Assembly: GCA_023053545.1 (NCBI GenBank)
Contig: JAKZAN010000189.1
Span: forward strand, 1 to 64,000
Length of the DNA stretch: 64,000 nt
Origin: Lepidurus packardi
Taxonomy: Eukaryota; Arthropoda; Branchiopoda; Notostraca; Triopsidae
Direction: 5' to 3'
Part shown: piece after piece, positions 10,872-25,000 of the stretch
How the letters are laid out: each line of letters begins with the position of its first letter
How positions within the stretch are numbered: position 1 is the stretch's first letter
Program-made: the position numbers and the translations under genes
The notes under the pieces: generated by a model
Databases searched by the model: none
What the model was told of the DNA's origin: nothing
What the model saw: the letters and a program-made list of their open reading frames with translations, nothing else

Positions 10872-13112
10872 ATGGTCGCTGAGTTCTACAGACTATCTTA
10901 GCCTCCCATCAGGCAGTCAGAACTACGCCCTCTTTATCTTTCAATTAAAAACACTCTCAATCATTCTAATTCTTCTGCCTCCTCAACTCCAACTGGTCCC
11001 GAGCCAGTTCTCAACGAGATCGACCCAAACTATGATGTGCTATTCAGCATTAACTACGATGCACTCAGACAGAAAAGCAGGATTATCCGTTTAGGACTCT
11101 TAAGTGTATTTGCTGAAACCCTTGAGAAAGAACCGATCCTTTAACGGTGTTTGCCGTTGATAACACCCTCGCTGCTGCATGACAGAGTCGATCAGAAGTT
11201 TATCAATGACTTGCCCAGCTACTTTGACTTCGCACTCACGATTAATGACCAAAGCTAGCTGATTACTAAGTGTTTTGATGATCTGGACATGTTTTTTATT
11301 AAGGTTTCGGAGGCTGTGGCAGGTAGCTATGAGTTGCGGGATACCTGGATCAACAATACTCTAGAAGAGATTGGAGAGATTCAGAAGGATTTAGTGGAGT
11401 TCTGCCAACAGCATTTCGGGAGGTTCCTGAACTAGGTCGAGGAGTAAACGAAACGGGCGATAACAGAGTCACCGTATAGACCGATGCTGATGAGCCGGAT
11501 TTCGCGCGTGCGTCCGGCTCTTTAAAAGTACGGAGAGAATGTATCACGCAAAGTAAAAGTGCCTCAGTGGCTGATCCCCAAAGAATCGTTTCTGAAAAAC
11601 CTGAAGGAACAAGAGATTAACTGTAGACATGATATTTCAGGGTCTCTGCATTGCAGATAGACATTCCAAAGAGACATCGTACCGATAGTCTCCAAACTAT
11701 ATCAGAGTGGATGTCTACAGAAAGACAAACCAATCGCTACTGTCAGTTCGGGCCAGGTTGAACCTACATTCGAGTTTCTTTCTTCGCAGAAAAGGCTGTA
11801 ACTCTTTGAAATCATGAACGAAGTGCTTCATACTAGTCCTCTGCCAACTGAGTCCAAAGCACAGATTAAATAAAGGTTGCTACAAGCCACCACTATCGCA
11901 TCAGAATTCGACTTCAATAAACTTTTTGACGAACCTTTGTCTGACGTTTCTTCAACCAAGAATATGAATGGCAAGATTAGCAGTAAAAACTACAAAGCGA
12001 CTCAGATAGAAAGCACGAACACTTCAGCTAGAACAAAATGGGAATGGAAGGACCTCGAAGAGAACATCCTAACTATTGTAAATTTATACAGACTGTTCGC
12101 TAGACCGACTTACACTGGCTGCATCCGATGGTACCTTCGTCTGGTACTCAGGAAGCTTGACGATTTGCGGTATCGTTTTTCCAATTTCAAAGTCCTCATG
12201 GTTGTCGAGGACAACGAGGCACCACCTAATGAGGCCCTGCAATTCCTACGCAAGGGAGATATTGAAATGGCCAACAAAAAGATCGAGACTGAGATGTTCA
12301 TGTATAATATCTACTAACTTAACCGTGCTTTCAAAGCACTGCCGCTCTTGCATTTCGAGAAGATCTCTGATCTGAAACCATCTTCGAAAGTGCTCACTAT
12401 CTGCATTAGTGGTTTCACTTCTCAAGGAGACTTTAAACTCGACTCTTGGAGGCATCTGATCGGCACCCATGAGGGAGAGGTACTGGCCCTGAATTGGGAG
12501 AGCAAAACAATGCAGGACATCTACTCCTTCACCTGGAAGAGACTCGAAAATCTGGTCGTGAACCGTATCTTTGGAAACATTCCTATCCTCAATTTACTCT
12601 CAATCGTCAATTCTCTGGTGGATACCTACAAGACAAATCCATTCTTCGCTGCCTTAGAACAAGCAACACTCACAGGCCAGTTTCTAGGGCATGTCTTGCA
12701 TAAACTGTTCCCAGGCTACCTCATCAACCTTGTAGGCTTTTCCCTTGGGACTGAGGTCATCAAAGAAGCTCTGCTCCAAATGAAAAATAACAATACACTG
12801 CACATGCTGAATAAAGTTCTGTTGATCGGAGGAGTAGCCGACAAAAAACAGCTAGAAACTGAAGTTCTTGTCGATCTACCGTTTTAGACTGCAAACTGCC
12901 ACTCAAACAACGACCAGATCCTGAAGATCCTGTATCGAATATGCAAACCATACAATATTCCCTGCGGAGTGGGACCTATAATTGGGAAAAACGTGCAGAA
13001 CGTGGACTGCAGCGAGGCAATCGGAGGACATCTGGAGTACCGTAACAAGCTGGACGAGCTGCGTAAGCGAATAGAGCTGGACTCAGATATGTTTTACATC
13101 TTTGACGAGTGA
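10872..13112 (+). CDS. TMCO4/Mil1-type DUF726 alpha/beta hydrolase
   Basis: A single 747-codon frame ends in TGA. The C-terminal third holds the hydrolase core: LTICISGFTSQGDFK (oxyanion strand), the lid-proximal W-rich LDSWRHLIGTHEGEVLALNW, the nucleophile elbow NLVGFSLGTEV with Ser624, and VLLIGGVADKK carrying the likely acid. Near the end GGHLEYRNKLDEL supplies the histidine. The GxSxG-type GFSLG is characteristic of the DUF726 family (human TMCO4, yeast Mil1/YFL034W), whose substrate is poorly known and which associates with membranes or clathrin adaptors. The long N-terminal half is helical and unassigned. Many internal TAA and TAG codons read as Gln. Confidence 0.82.
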
Positions 13113-13356
13113 TGATTGTTTTTAGGTATTCTATGTATGTATGTTGGGACATGTATATCTATCTTTTGCTGCTAACCGATGAATACCGAAGTGGATGATT
13201 TTCAACACGAAGAACAACAGTTATTTTAATTTTAATTATAAAAGAATTGATTGCATATCCACAATCAATCACAATTTATCAAATAAATAAAAATAGCGCA
13301 TCTACTCTACTTGCTTGTTCCTTACTCTTCGGTCTGCATCTATACTCCCTACTTTC

Positions 13357-16035
13357 ATGTAGCATAACGATACTCACTATACTCTCTAGCCTCTCCAAGA
13401 TCCTGAACATCGCAGAATACTCCATAACTACATTCATCAAGCATCTCCCTACATCAAGACATCCCTCTGCCGATTTTTCCTCAGAGGACTCTGTATTCTC
13501 AAAACCTAGTTCTGCAAGTATGCCCACGGAGTCGACGACCTCAGACTGTCCGAAGAAGCCCTTATACTCTCCAAACAAGAACCAGATAATAAGAAGAAGG
13601 CGGATTTCAAAGCTAGAGAGTTCTTCAACCAAAAAGCCTTATTCGTACTGGGTACCAGAAATTATCAGCAACTTTTCGAATTTCAGGTGCACATCACACA
13701 CAGGGAACCAGTCTCCTTAGAGGTCGTTAACACGGACTTCCAAAGAAGAAACCGAATCCGATCGCGATTCCATGACTATCACTTCAACATGTTCATGGAT
13801 CTTATTCTTGCAAGGTTTCCCGAAACCGTTCTGGTACTTGATTGGCTAGAAGAGCTGTTTGTTCTGTTGGGATTCAATAAGGCACAGACTCATTGTAAGT
13901 TCTCGAACTTTCTGCTCTGGGTCAACCGATCTAAACTGTATGTGAGGCATGAGTTGCTGTTGCCCCCGATGTTGGAAACGACTACATCGATTCTGATCCC
14001 TTTGAATAGCCGTAGCATCGACAAGGATTATCTCGAAGATTGGAAAGAGAAGCAGAAATAAAAGCAAGAGTCTTAGAAAGAAGGCGAACTCAAAATAACC
14101 CTTTCAAAAGAAGAAAGCGAGAAGATCCTGATATAGGGATACCTTAACAACAAGTTTGTTAACTAGAAAGAGTCCATCTGCAGATTCTACATGAAGGGAT
14201 TGTGTTTCTTCAAGGAGGAAGAATGCAAATATTGCCATTCTATTGAGTAGTACGCTCGCAAATACGTAGAAAGACCCGAGAAGATCACAGACCCCGAACA
14301 CTTCGCTCAGAAGTCTCTCTTCTTCGTCAAAAACAAATAGTATGTGGCTCTGCATAGGTTCCAGCACAGAGTCGCCTAGTATGACAGTACTTACGACACA
14401 ACCATAACCTACACCCAGCAAGAAATTGACAAAGATCCAGCTCTTAGGTCCAGAATCAGGCATGCTCTTCATCTCGATCTCTACAAACAGTTCATGGAGT
14501 TTCTGTAGTCCAGGAACCCTGGAAAACGACTAACCAGCGCATACGTGGAGAAAGAGTACCATAACGCAGCCTTCAACAAGACTGTCAGCAACAAATTACC
14601 CACATTCATTGAGCATATCGAGTAAGTAGGCTACTACGAAGAGTCGTACTTGATCGCTCCAGCACAGAAGAAACAAAAATACATCTTCAAAGTCATCTTT
14701 GACGAAAAGCTGGATCAACATTTCTCCGACCGCATCAAACATATAATTGAGCATTAGCTATAGAAAAGAAATAGTTAGGAGCCCATACAACTTTCAGAAG
14801 GAAAGCTTCGCAAACTGTTCTACGAGTTGGGGGAGCCCTTCAAATTGCCTGTTCATCTTTACCTCAAAAAGAAAGCTCTGACATTCAAAGACTTTCTCAT
14901 GACCCATATAGACCCTCTTAGGTACAAAGGTCGAGTGTAGTTTGATTTTGCAGACAAACTCCTTAAGATCAAGAAAAAGCTAATTGAGCAGCTAGACAGT
15001 CAGCACGGTAGGCGATGGCGTTCTTACAGTGACTTAGAAGCCAAACTTCGGAGCTAATGCGAGGCGAGTATAACCAATAATCTGAGTGCACAAGGACTTA
15101 AAACCTATATAATGGAAGTACTCCTCGAGATTGGATATCAGATCTACTTCAATAATGTGAACTCGGACATCATGATTTGCTGTCCCAATGTCGAAAAAGA
15201 CACTGAAAGTTTCGAGTACTGTGTATGTAAAATTGACAAATTGCAAAAAGAGACATTCCTTAGTTTGGAAGGTGATAACCAGATATAAGGATTGCGTCCT
15301 TATGAAAAAGAACGGATCGTGATAATTGATGATGAAGAGTCCCTGAGGTACGGATGGAAGTTACTGCAGCAGCCGCACAAGGCAGTTGGTGTGGATATCG
15401 AAGGGTCTCTGCGGCGTAACGGTTTCATCGATCTGGTGCAGATCGGAGTGAAAAGGCCGGAGAGCCAGAACTCAAATCAAATTCTGGTGTTCGATATCTT
15501 TAAAATCCTGAGATAAAAGAATACCAAACTCTTTGAGTCAACCAATAAGTGCCTCAAACAACTGTTCTAGAACGACAGTATCACTAAAGTCATGCATTTC
15601 TGCAGACAAGACTCCATAGCCCTGCATTATTTGTTGGGCAGCTGTCTGCGGAATGTGTTTGACACTGCCGGCGCCCACCAGTACATCGAGCAGATGAGTG
15701 AGTATTCCTCGGAAGGCTACTCCAAATTGGAGGCAGCCAGCAGAGTGTAGAAGATCATCAACATCAGCAAGAGAACCGTAGGCCTGAATACCGTATTGGC
15801 GAAGTATGAGAGTCCCAACGGAATCAACAAACTAAAATAGAAAATGAAGGTGAAGTTCGAAAGTGCCGAGAGACTGTTTTTCGAGAAGAGACCCCTTGAG
15901 GATGAGTACCTGGAGTACTCTGTGAGGGACGTGTAGGACTTGGTGGACGTGTATCTGACTATGTCAGGAAAGGATGCGCGGGGGCCGTGGAGGGAAATCG
16001 GCAAGCAGTACGCAACAGCAGGACTGGACATGTGA
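13357..16035 (+). CDS. Two CCCH zinc fingers fused to a DEDDy 3'-5' exonuclease (EXD1-like)
   Basis: An intronless frame of 892 residues. Two C-x7-C-x6-C-x3-H fingers are clear, one at C38/C46/C53/H57 (CRFFLRGLCILKTQFCKYAH) and one at C275/C283/C290/H294 (CRFYMKGLCFFKEEECKYCH). The C-terminal part is an RNase D-type exonuclease: VGVDIEGSL supplies D680 and E682, VMHFCRQDSIALHYLL the second Asp, and YSVRDVQDLVDVY the last Asp with the tyrosine of a DEDDy enzyme. A region with an OST-HTH/WGR-like alternation lies between, unassigned. The substrate is probably RNA, given the CCCH fingers. EXD1 proteins act in the animal piRNA pathway; a role here is inference only. The start is the first in-frame ATG that keeps the first finger. 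Confidence 0.8.
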
Positions 16036-16280
16036 TTTGTGAGTGGATATCCGATATCAAAAAGGATGAACTAAGACGCCCAATTGTGTATATATAACAG
16101 ATACCGATCTGGAATGGGAAATGATCGGTAATGATATTTTTTCTGTTTTATGTAACTTGTTCGTCATTCCCTTATTTCCTTTGCTCACTCCTACACAAGA
16201 AGCATGATCAAAAATCATAATCATTAATTTATACACATTAAATAACAGAATTCAAAAGTCAAAAACCAATAGATCTACCT

Positions 16281-16702
16281 ATGGCACAGGTATCTTTCTC
16301 AACCCACCATCTCCATAACTGCACACGCATACCCACAGAACAACGACGCAAAAAAATAAGAATTCAGGAAGTACCTCGAAAAGACTGGAGTCGTCGACCA
16401 ACTCACCAGGGTCCTCGTCACTCTCTACGAAGAAAATGATAAACCCTCCAACGCTGTCGAGTAACCCATCCCACTCCTCAATGGCCACCCATTACTGGTT
16501 TTAGCTACCTGAAGAAAGTGCTGGGCAGCAACAGCGACTCCGACGTGGACAAGATCAAGGGCGAGTACGAGAAGGTGAAATAGGAAAATGTGAGACTGCG
16601 CAAGCAGATCGAGGAAGTTCGAAAAGAAGTAACAATTTAGCACACATGCAAACAATCCACCGTGTTTCAATGCAGATCGCGAAGCGTAAAGGCGACGAGT
16701 GA
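16281..16702 (+). CDS. c-Myc-binding protein homologue (MYCBP/AMY-1, FAP174-like)
   Basis: Four short exons (introns 16290-16338, 16461-16504 and 16629-16675) give 93 residues, near the usual 100. The protein begins MAQNNDAKKQEFRKYLEKTG, continues VVDQLTRVLVTLYEEND, then KPSNAVDYLKKVLG, and ends in a coiled coil. This matches the MYCBP fold, a dimerisation-and-docking-like helix pair followed by a coiled coil. In Chlamydomonas the homologue FAP174 is axonemal and binds AKAP-type proteins, so a ciliary role is the likely one here. The first intron separates only three codons from the rest; without splicing all three junctions shift frame. No internal feature is odd. Confidence 0.85.
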
Positions 16703-16883
16703 AAACCCTAGCAACCCTCAGACTCCCCCAGCATAGAGGCATTCTTCATATTAACTCCTTGTTTTCTAAGGTCTATATGTCTTAACAAAACCTTCGCAAA
16801 ATCCTCTATTGTAGACATTGGAATCATATATATTTTGCTACCCCAACGTGACCGAACCCTCGAATTCGGTCGTCGATGACCGA

Positions 16884-18387
<1,504 letters not shown>

Positions 18388-18439
18388 CTATTTTGAAAAG
18401 ATGTAATTATAGTGTAAAATAGGGTTGGGCAAAATATAG

Positions 18440-18794
18440 TCAAATCCATAGCTGCTCATGCTAAAATTAAAGGTCGATATCTTTGACCTGGAGGTAGGTA
18501 TACATTTTATGACTCTGAGGATCCATGAATGTCGTTGATTACTTTTTGAGCAATTGGTTTTCATGACCCCGAAAGTCTACTTCTGGACTGTTTTTTGAGA
18601 AATCCTGCAGCTAGAAGTTCAGTTCTTCCCTATCTGTGCAGATGTCCTGCCACGGCCAGCAATAAATGAGCAGACACAGTAGACCAGCCTCAGGGGTTAA
18701 GTTGACAGTAAAAGACAACTGTAGTCGTGAAGGGTGCAAAGCAATAATTGTTTTATTTCTAAACAAATACCCTACTGGGCACAAATTAACTCAT
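18440..18794 (-). CDS. Hypothetical small protein
   Basis: The second exon is a 93-codon frame with coding character, including TPEAGLLCLLIYCWPWQDI and KMYTYLQVKDIDLQFQ, ending in TGA. A 64-base intron (18719-18782, donor gtgccc, acceptor ctacag) would join it to a four-codon first exon at an ATG, giving 96 residues. The donor is weak, so the start is uncertain. No family is recognised. The proposed start lies only nine bases from the divergent start at 18804. The gene reads towards RBBP4 on the same strand. Confidence 0.45.
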
Positions 18795-18803
18795 TCACAC
18801 ACA

Positions 18804-19467
18804 ATGGATGCCAGATAACTCCGAAAACACTTGGCCATCGAAATCCCTCCTTTCTCCAAACAAAAAGCCACCAATGCTCCCAAGTTCATGATCAGGCTCA
18901 TCATCAAGGGGCTCCACGAACGACAACTCTACCTCACCCCCTCCCACTAGATACGAATCCATAACTTCAAGGCTACCATGTTCGAGAGCAAAAAAGGCAG
19001 TGTCCCCCATTCCAACATCGGTATCCGCCATCTGCTGGGTTTCCTGAGCGATAGTCCCCCTTAACAGCGCATGGAGAACCGGCTGCACAGGGAAATTCTG
19101 AAGGATAGGCTGGCTCTGAAACGTAAAGAAGATATTCTAGCGAATGTCAGCATGCTTCCCAAGCCTTCGACTCGAGGTAATCACTATTTTTTGGTGAATA
19201 GATACCAGTATTGGTAAAGGGTGCAAGTAATTAGTGAAATAAATGAATAATCCTTATACTCCGATAACTCTCCACCACTTATTATTCGCAAGTCTGACTG
19301 ATTTCTCGTGTCTTCTGGTTCTATCGTTCTTAGGTGTGCAGAGAGACAATCGGCAACAGTACATGTACTTCTGTAAAATCTACGAGTGGAGGCTCAATAG
19401 CGAGTGTACCGAACTCCTAGGTCGTTTCCAGGGGCCAGTCGACAAAAAGGAGAATAAACCCTCATGA
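18804..19467 (+). CDS. Hypothetical basic protein
   Basis: Two exons (intron 19177-19333, 157 bases) encode 168 residues: MDARQLRKHLAIEIPPFSKQ at the start and VDKKENKPS at the end. The middle is basic, with FMIRLIIKGLHERQLYLTP and REILKDRLALKRKEDIL. No signal peptide or membrane segment is seen and no family is recognised. The intron ends restore the frame across a GGT codon. The gene is convergent with the pseudokinase at 19662. Confidence 0.6.
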
Positions 19468-19661
19468 ACAAATGTTAAGTGCATTTCTAAAGCGGATTCT
19501 ACTGCTGGTGGGCGGGGAATGGGTCAACCATCCAGTCAGCAGCTAGGCCGTCCAGTACTTTTCCTGCAACTCAAAGACCCACTACTCAGCTGTTATCATC
19601 GTTATTAATATTATTATTGACTATAAGTCCAATGAAAAATCTGATCTTCCTCTATACTCAC

Positions 19662-21452
19662 TCACTCTTTCTTCTACCCTGATTACCCTCCTTTGGGCTC
19701 TTCGGGCGCCTATCTCCCATACAGTTGGCTTGTTATGATCTCTGCATACCCTGCACCTAGTCCTGATCCGATGCTGCTCCCATATTCTCTCTAGTTTCTT
19801 CTGGTTGCATTGTTGAGGTCTCGCACAAAGTACTAGTTTCTCGGTGGGGTCTGAATATTAGTATTTTGAGCCCCAGTGTTCGAGTAGCTGAACATGATTT
19901 TATTTGGTACAATACTGGTTGAGCTACTCAGCTGAATATTTTCGATAGACCCATAAGAAGCTGGTGGGAAAGCAGTCGTGGTCTGTAGCTGGGCAACAGG
20001 CGTACGCACAATGAATTGGCTGGATGGTCTGCTGCTGTATACTCCTTCGATAGGCGTTCTGATTATACCAGAAGGTGCCTGGAAGACATGCTGGATGTGT
20101 TGGACTGGCTGGCTGACTGCTGGGTGGTAAACCTGTGGTGTCAGAGAAAGATGACCATGGGGAGTAGAGTGAGAAACTCCACTCGTCTTTGTAACGACTT
20201 GTGTATTTCTCACAACCCCTGATGATTGGACTCCTTTAGGTGTAAGATCAATGATGGGTGTGACAATTCTAGAGGGCTTATCACTTTAGAATTTCTTTGG
20301 GGTATCATTGACAGCAATTTTATGAGAAGGAGTGAGAGTGATGTTCTGAGGGATGGAGTTTTCAGTTGTGCTAGAACCTTGACCCTTGTGAAGAGCTAAG
20401 GGATGCGTTACTGAAGACAGGTTATTGCTGTTCTTAGATGCCATTAATTCAGTACCTTGTTTGTTCCTGAACTCTGCCAGAGCAGATTCGCAAGGGAAAA
20501 TATTATGGGGATAGTCTTGAAGGTTTTTGATTTCCAAATCGTAAGGAGATAGGAAGGCACATGCTTCCTCAACTGTCATCCTGTCTTTGGGGTTCTGGAC
20601 TAAGAGTCTTTTGACGAGCTGCTTGAGGATAGCTGAGTACTTAGGGGAGTCAAGGAATCTATTGATATTCTTTTAGACAAGCTCGAAACTCAGGGTGCTA
20701 TTCTTGAAATCGTAACACGATTGCATATCTTCTAAGAGAGCTGCACTCAGAGCAGTCATACCAATAGAGAATGCCTCTGCTCGGGGCTCATCAATCTTTG
20801 GTTAGTAGTTAGCTTTCGCGAGGTTGGTCATTAGCTCCGGTGCTGAACAGGATAATTGGATATGATGAAGATTGGAGGAACTTACCGAGAAGAGACTTCT
20901 CCTTGTCAAAAAGAGTAGCATTATAAGCATCGTGGAACCCAGGGTAGGAGTAGCGAGACAAGACCTTGATTTCTCCGCCTTCGTTAATAAAGACATTATT
21001 GGGTTTGATGTTGCCGGAAGTTGTAGAGTCCCTGCTGAAGTCACGGCTGACCAGACACAGTTGGTACACAAGGTAGGCGAGTTCTTGTTCTGTCAAGAGA
21101 GTGGCATGTTAGGCACGGTTCTGGATTTCTGTTTCTAGGGTATAAGGGAAGTAGGGATATTCGATCTTTAGGGATAGGGGTTTTAGGAAACGATGTGTTT
21201 TACTTTGAGATCATGTGTACTGCCGCATGGGACTTTATGGCTGTCAAAACTGATAGGTAGGAGGATGGCTTCTTCTTCGGAGTAGGATTTAGCCGTGGCG
21301 ACATGGGATTGCCATTCCGTGATGCTCTGGATATTCTGGACTGCGACGGAGTAGAGCATGGAGACTTTGTCGTCTTTGGAGAGGGTGCCGAGCTGTCCTA
21401 GTCTGGGATGAAGGAAGTATTTCTGGGGTCTGGCGGAGTTGCGATTTCCCAT
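19662..21452 (-). CDS. Divergent protein kinase-fold protein, probable pseudokinase
   Basis: Three exons (introns of 38 and 43 bases) give 569 residues. The kinase domain is at the N-terminus and lacks the standard catalytic residues: the HRD loop reads TSGNIKPNNV, so Arg and the catalytic Asp are Gly and Asn, while Lys and the second Asn remain. The DFG position reads VLSRYS. The APE motif is kept (APEL) and the C-lobe ends LVQNPKDRMTVEEACAFL. The C-terminal 230 residues are Ser/Thr/Gln-rich and probably disordered. The start MGNRNSARP fits an N-myristoylation consensus (G2, S6), suggesting membrane attachment. It may act as a scaffold. No close family is recognised. Confidence 0.65.
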
Positions 21453-21680
21453 ATGGCAATGAACAGGTGGATATTTATTGGTTGATTTATATGTGTTTTT
21501 ATTTTGTATCCCATCTGTTGTCTTACCGACCTCGGTTCTTCAAACTTGCACAAACTGTATTAAGTGATAATTAAACAGTAGACAGACACAACGCCAATCT
21601 AATCCTTAACCAACAGTGGGTAATTGTTTAGTTGACAAAAAATATATCACAGATTAGTAATAACAAATAGTAACAATAGA

Positions 21681-21956
21681 ATGAGCAGCCAACTCAGCCA
21701 GTCAGCAATCTAGATTTGCCATATGCGCGTACGCAACATGGCTACCCGACAAATCAATGTTTTCTGTATCCACAAAAAACCAAGACAAAAACTAGAATCC
21801 TTCAGAGAGCTGTTCGAGTCACACTTCCACTTCGAAGGCTTTGGTCGCAAAATTGTCTACACCTTCAAAGGCGCCATCATTGAGGAGGTGCCCGACGAGA
21901 TCATCAGTGGCAGTGATACGCCCATCGACATGCATGTCGAGGAAGTGGGGGCCTGA
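21681..21956 (+). CDS. Hypothetical 91-residue protein, possible beta-grasp fold
   Basis: A single open frame begins MSSQLSQSAIQICHMRVRN and ends in TGA. The central part, ESFRELFESHFHFEGFGRK then IVYTFKGAIIEEVPDEI followed by SDTPIDMHVEEVGA, has a helix-strand-strand pattern reminiscent of the C-terminal half of SUMO-like beta-grasp domains, where FxGxxI is followed by DTP. The similarity is weak and no C-terminal Gly-Gly is present. An alternative start is the internal ATG at 21723. It lies about 108 bases upstream of the CFAP57 gene on the same strand. Confidence 0.5.
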
Positions 21957-22064
21957 TCTCGCATCCACTCCAAAGCTGGCTCTGATCTATTTAATACTTT
22001 ATATTTTCCCCAATTACTGCACAACCCTCCTGCTTAACTTACTTTTTTATATCTCTACTCTGTA

Positions 22065-25000
22065 ATGTACTCAGCTAAGGACGATCTCGAAACCGAAACC
22101 ACTGCAGTCCTAGACGAAATTGATGGACTCGATCTTTTTACCGATCGGAATGCTCGCCGTCTCCTCTGTCAGCCCTCTAAAAAGACCCAAGACACTTCTA
22201 ATACCTATCCGAGAAATTCCCTCCGTTTGGCCCACCAGACACAACGAATAAATGACGGCATATAACTCCACCCCGCTTCTAATTTTGGAGCATCCAGCCC
22301 CCTCATAGCAGTGAATGCCGACGAAGAAGTTGTCTATGTTTCTGGCAACAGTTTTTGCATATCCCGTCTGGGATCTCGAAAGGAGGACTGCATTCCACGC
22401 AATAGTTTTTTAAAGAGGTCCTCAATACCTCAGAAAAGTAAGACAAAGAACAACCTGTATTACTACGATCCCAGCATCTAGCAGGTGGTTTATCTCAAAA
22501 CTAGCAAAGTCAACATGCTACTGGCGATCGAGCTAATCAGTCGAAACTCCAATGACCTCGGTCTCTACCAGGATGAAACCAATCCACAAGGACTATTCCT
22601 GACACATCACCTTTACTGCATGGACCTAGAGCAGAAAAATCAAATCAACATCTTTTTCGAGGCAGATTTTCCCAAAACTACAGCTTCAATCAATGTCGAG
22701 TGCATCGGCACCCATATATTAAGTACTGATAAGAAGGCTCTTGTCTTGATGAAAATACATACTACACAGCCCAAATTCATTCTCCACGCAGTCGATCTCA
22801 ATGCCAAAGACTATTCTCTCTCTAAATTAATGCAAACCCGCAATGCGTAGGCTTTGAGTCTGATAGCTTCTAATTTCGGAGACTTTTGTGTTGTCCTTTG
22901 CAAGGACACAGTTTACGAAGTGTAGACAGACTCTTCTAAGATCGACCTCTCAGAATTCGAAGCACGCAAACATCTAGCAGCAGGCGAGACCTTCGTGCAT
23001 GGACAGTTTTTCAAAGAAACCATCAAATTAGTCCTCGCCACCAGTCAACTACGCATCCTTTTCTTCGATGGGCGAGTTCTTCTCTCAAAGCACACTCTTT
23101 CAATCCCGATCAGAGCAGTACCAAATTATAAAAAAGTGTCGCTAACGACTAACGAGGTCGAACCTATCCTGATTACTTATTAGAAACTGGCTAAGCCTGT
23201 CCAGATCGATACTTCTAAAGACGAAATCACGGTTCTTTTCAGCGACAACAAACTGGCCTTGTTCAGAATGCAGGAGAAAAACCAGTTATAGTTCCAAAAC
23301 AGATACTAAATACCTGGGCAATCTGATCCTTCTTTCTGTCATGTTGTCTCCCACCAATTCATCAATGGAGATTCATTTGTGACAGTCCAGAAGTCCACAG
23401 CAGTCTAAGTCTGGAGGATGGCTTTGAAAAGAAGTGGCCAGGAAAATCATCAAATGTGCTTCGGAATGAGCAGCTTCAACTATTTCTCGTAAACCTCTCA
23501 GGATGTAGTCGATTGGGATTTGGCCAAGGTGTTCGGCTTGCTGTTTGTTATCAACGTAGACAAATGGCTCAGAGTTTGGGACCTTGAGTATGGCATAGCC
23601 TATTGTAAGCAATTCTTTGAGACTCCAACCAGCGTCTCTGTCCATCCTCTGGGTTACCAGAGTGTGATAAGCTTTAAAGAATTCACCAGGATTTATACAG
23701 TGAAGGAAGGTATGCTTGAGCTTATACACACGCATAAAGTCAGGAATATCTCTGCCGTCAAATATTCTGCCAACGGAAATACTCTTGTAATGGCTGAGGG
23801 TGGTTTTCTTCATGTCTTTAACCCCTACAGCTTCGAAATTACAGCCTCATACTCTAATGTTAGTGTGCAGCTTCCGAGTTTTCTGTGCATGAAAGAAGAT
23901 TTACTTATGTATACCAACGGGCATTCCCTCACCATCAGACGCTATTTAGGCAGATCTTCTCGGAGTGAGGATGACGCCCAGGCTGCAGGATGGAAGATTA
24001 TACAGCTTAAGGCTGCTGTTGTTGCGGATTTCACAAAATATGAAATACTTTATTCAGAAGATGGGCGCAACCTCAAAAAATGCAACTTCGATGATGATAC
24101 GACAAGCATGGAGGTTGGGGTTACTTTACTTTCTGATTAAAGAATTACTACACTTAAGATCCTTGAGCTGTTCGGAATCTGCCTGCTTGGCACTTCCGAA
24201 GGCTACGTCTTGGAGATCCTGTGGCCGATAAAAGACTAGCAACCAGAGATCTATAGATTCAGAGCCAGCACCACTGCTATCATCGGGTTGACGCCACTGG
24301 AGACCTACAGATAAATCCTGGTGCTGACATCCGACTGTACGATTTCTACGATGCGAGTGACGCAGTATATCTAAGGCAATCTAACTGGTGGTCTATACGC
24401 CTTCAACGAAATTAGGACTTAGAGAATGTACTAATATAGCTTCGAAGATAGTAGAAGCAAAAAAGGGGATAAGCGATCCTTACTCAGTCGAGAGTATCTG
24501 ATGGGAAAATACAGAATAAGTAATGCCAGACAGCTGGCATAGAATAGTTCTTTGGTGGAAGAACTGCAGTCAAGAGCAAGTAACCTGGTTGGGGAAATTG
24601 AAGACTCAAAGAAAAAACGAGCTGGAAACGTTAAAGACCTCCTCGAATCCTACAAAACACGTAGATAGAAGTAGATCGCACTGTAAACCCAAGCCTATAA
24701 GGATATGGTTGCTAGTTCCCATAATAGGGAACAGACGACTCTGCAAAAGCTTAAAAATCTAGATTCGGGCTTTTTGAAATCCAAAGAGGAAGAGATTGAG
24801 AAATATGAGAAGCGGTTGTTGGAAATTGTGAAGCGTAGCCACCAATTAGTTGCTCTCAAAGAGCGAGAAACGAAGAGACTGGAGGCAATCGAGGGCTAGC
24901 TGAAAATCAAGAACGAAGAGGTACTGGAAGCGATCAGGAGCGATAAAGTGTAGAAATATGGAATACTGGTGGAGAAGTTCCAGAAGCTGATGTAGGCAGT

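Noticed and set aside
24113..24123. A second telomerase-template-like string (AACCCCAAC on the minus strand)
   Set aside because: It is within the CFAP57 coding sequence and explained by codons.
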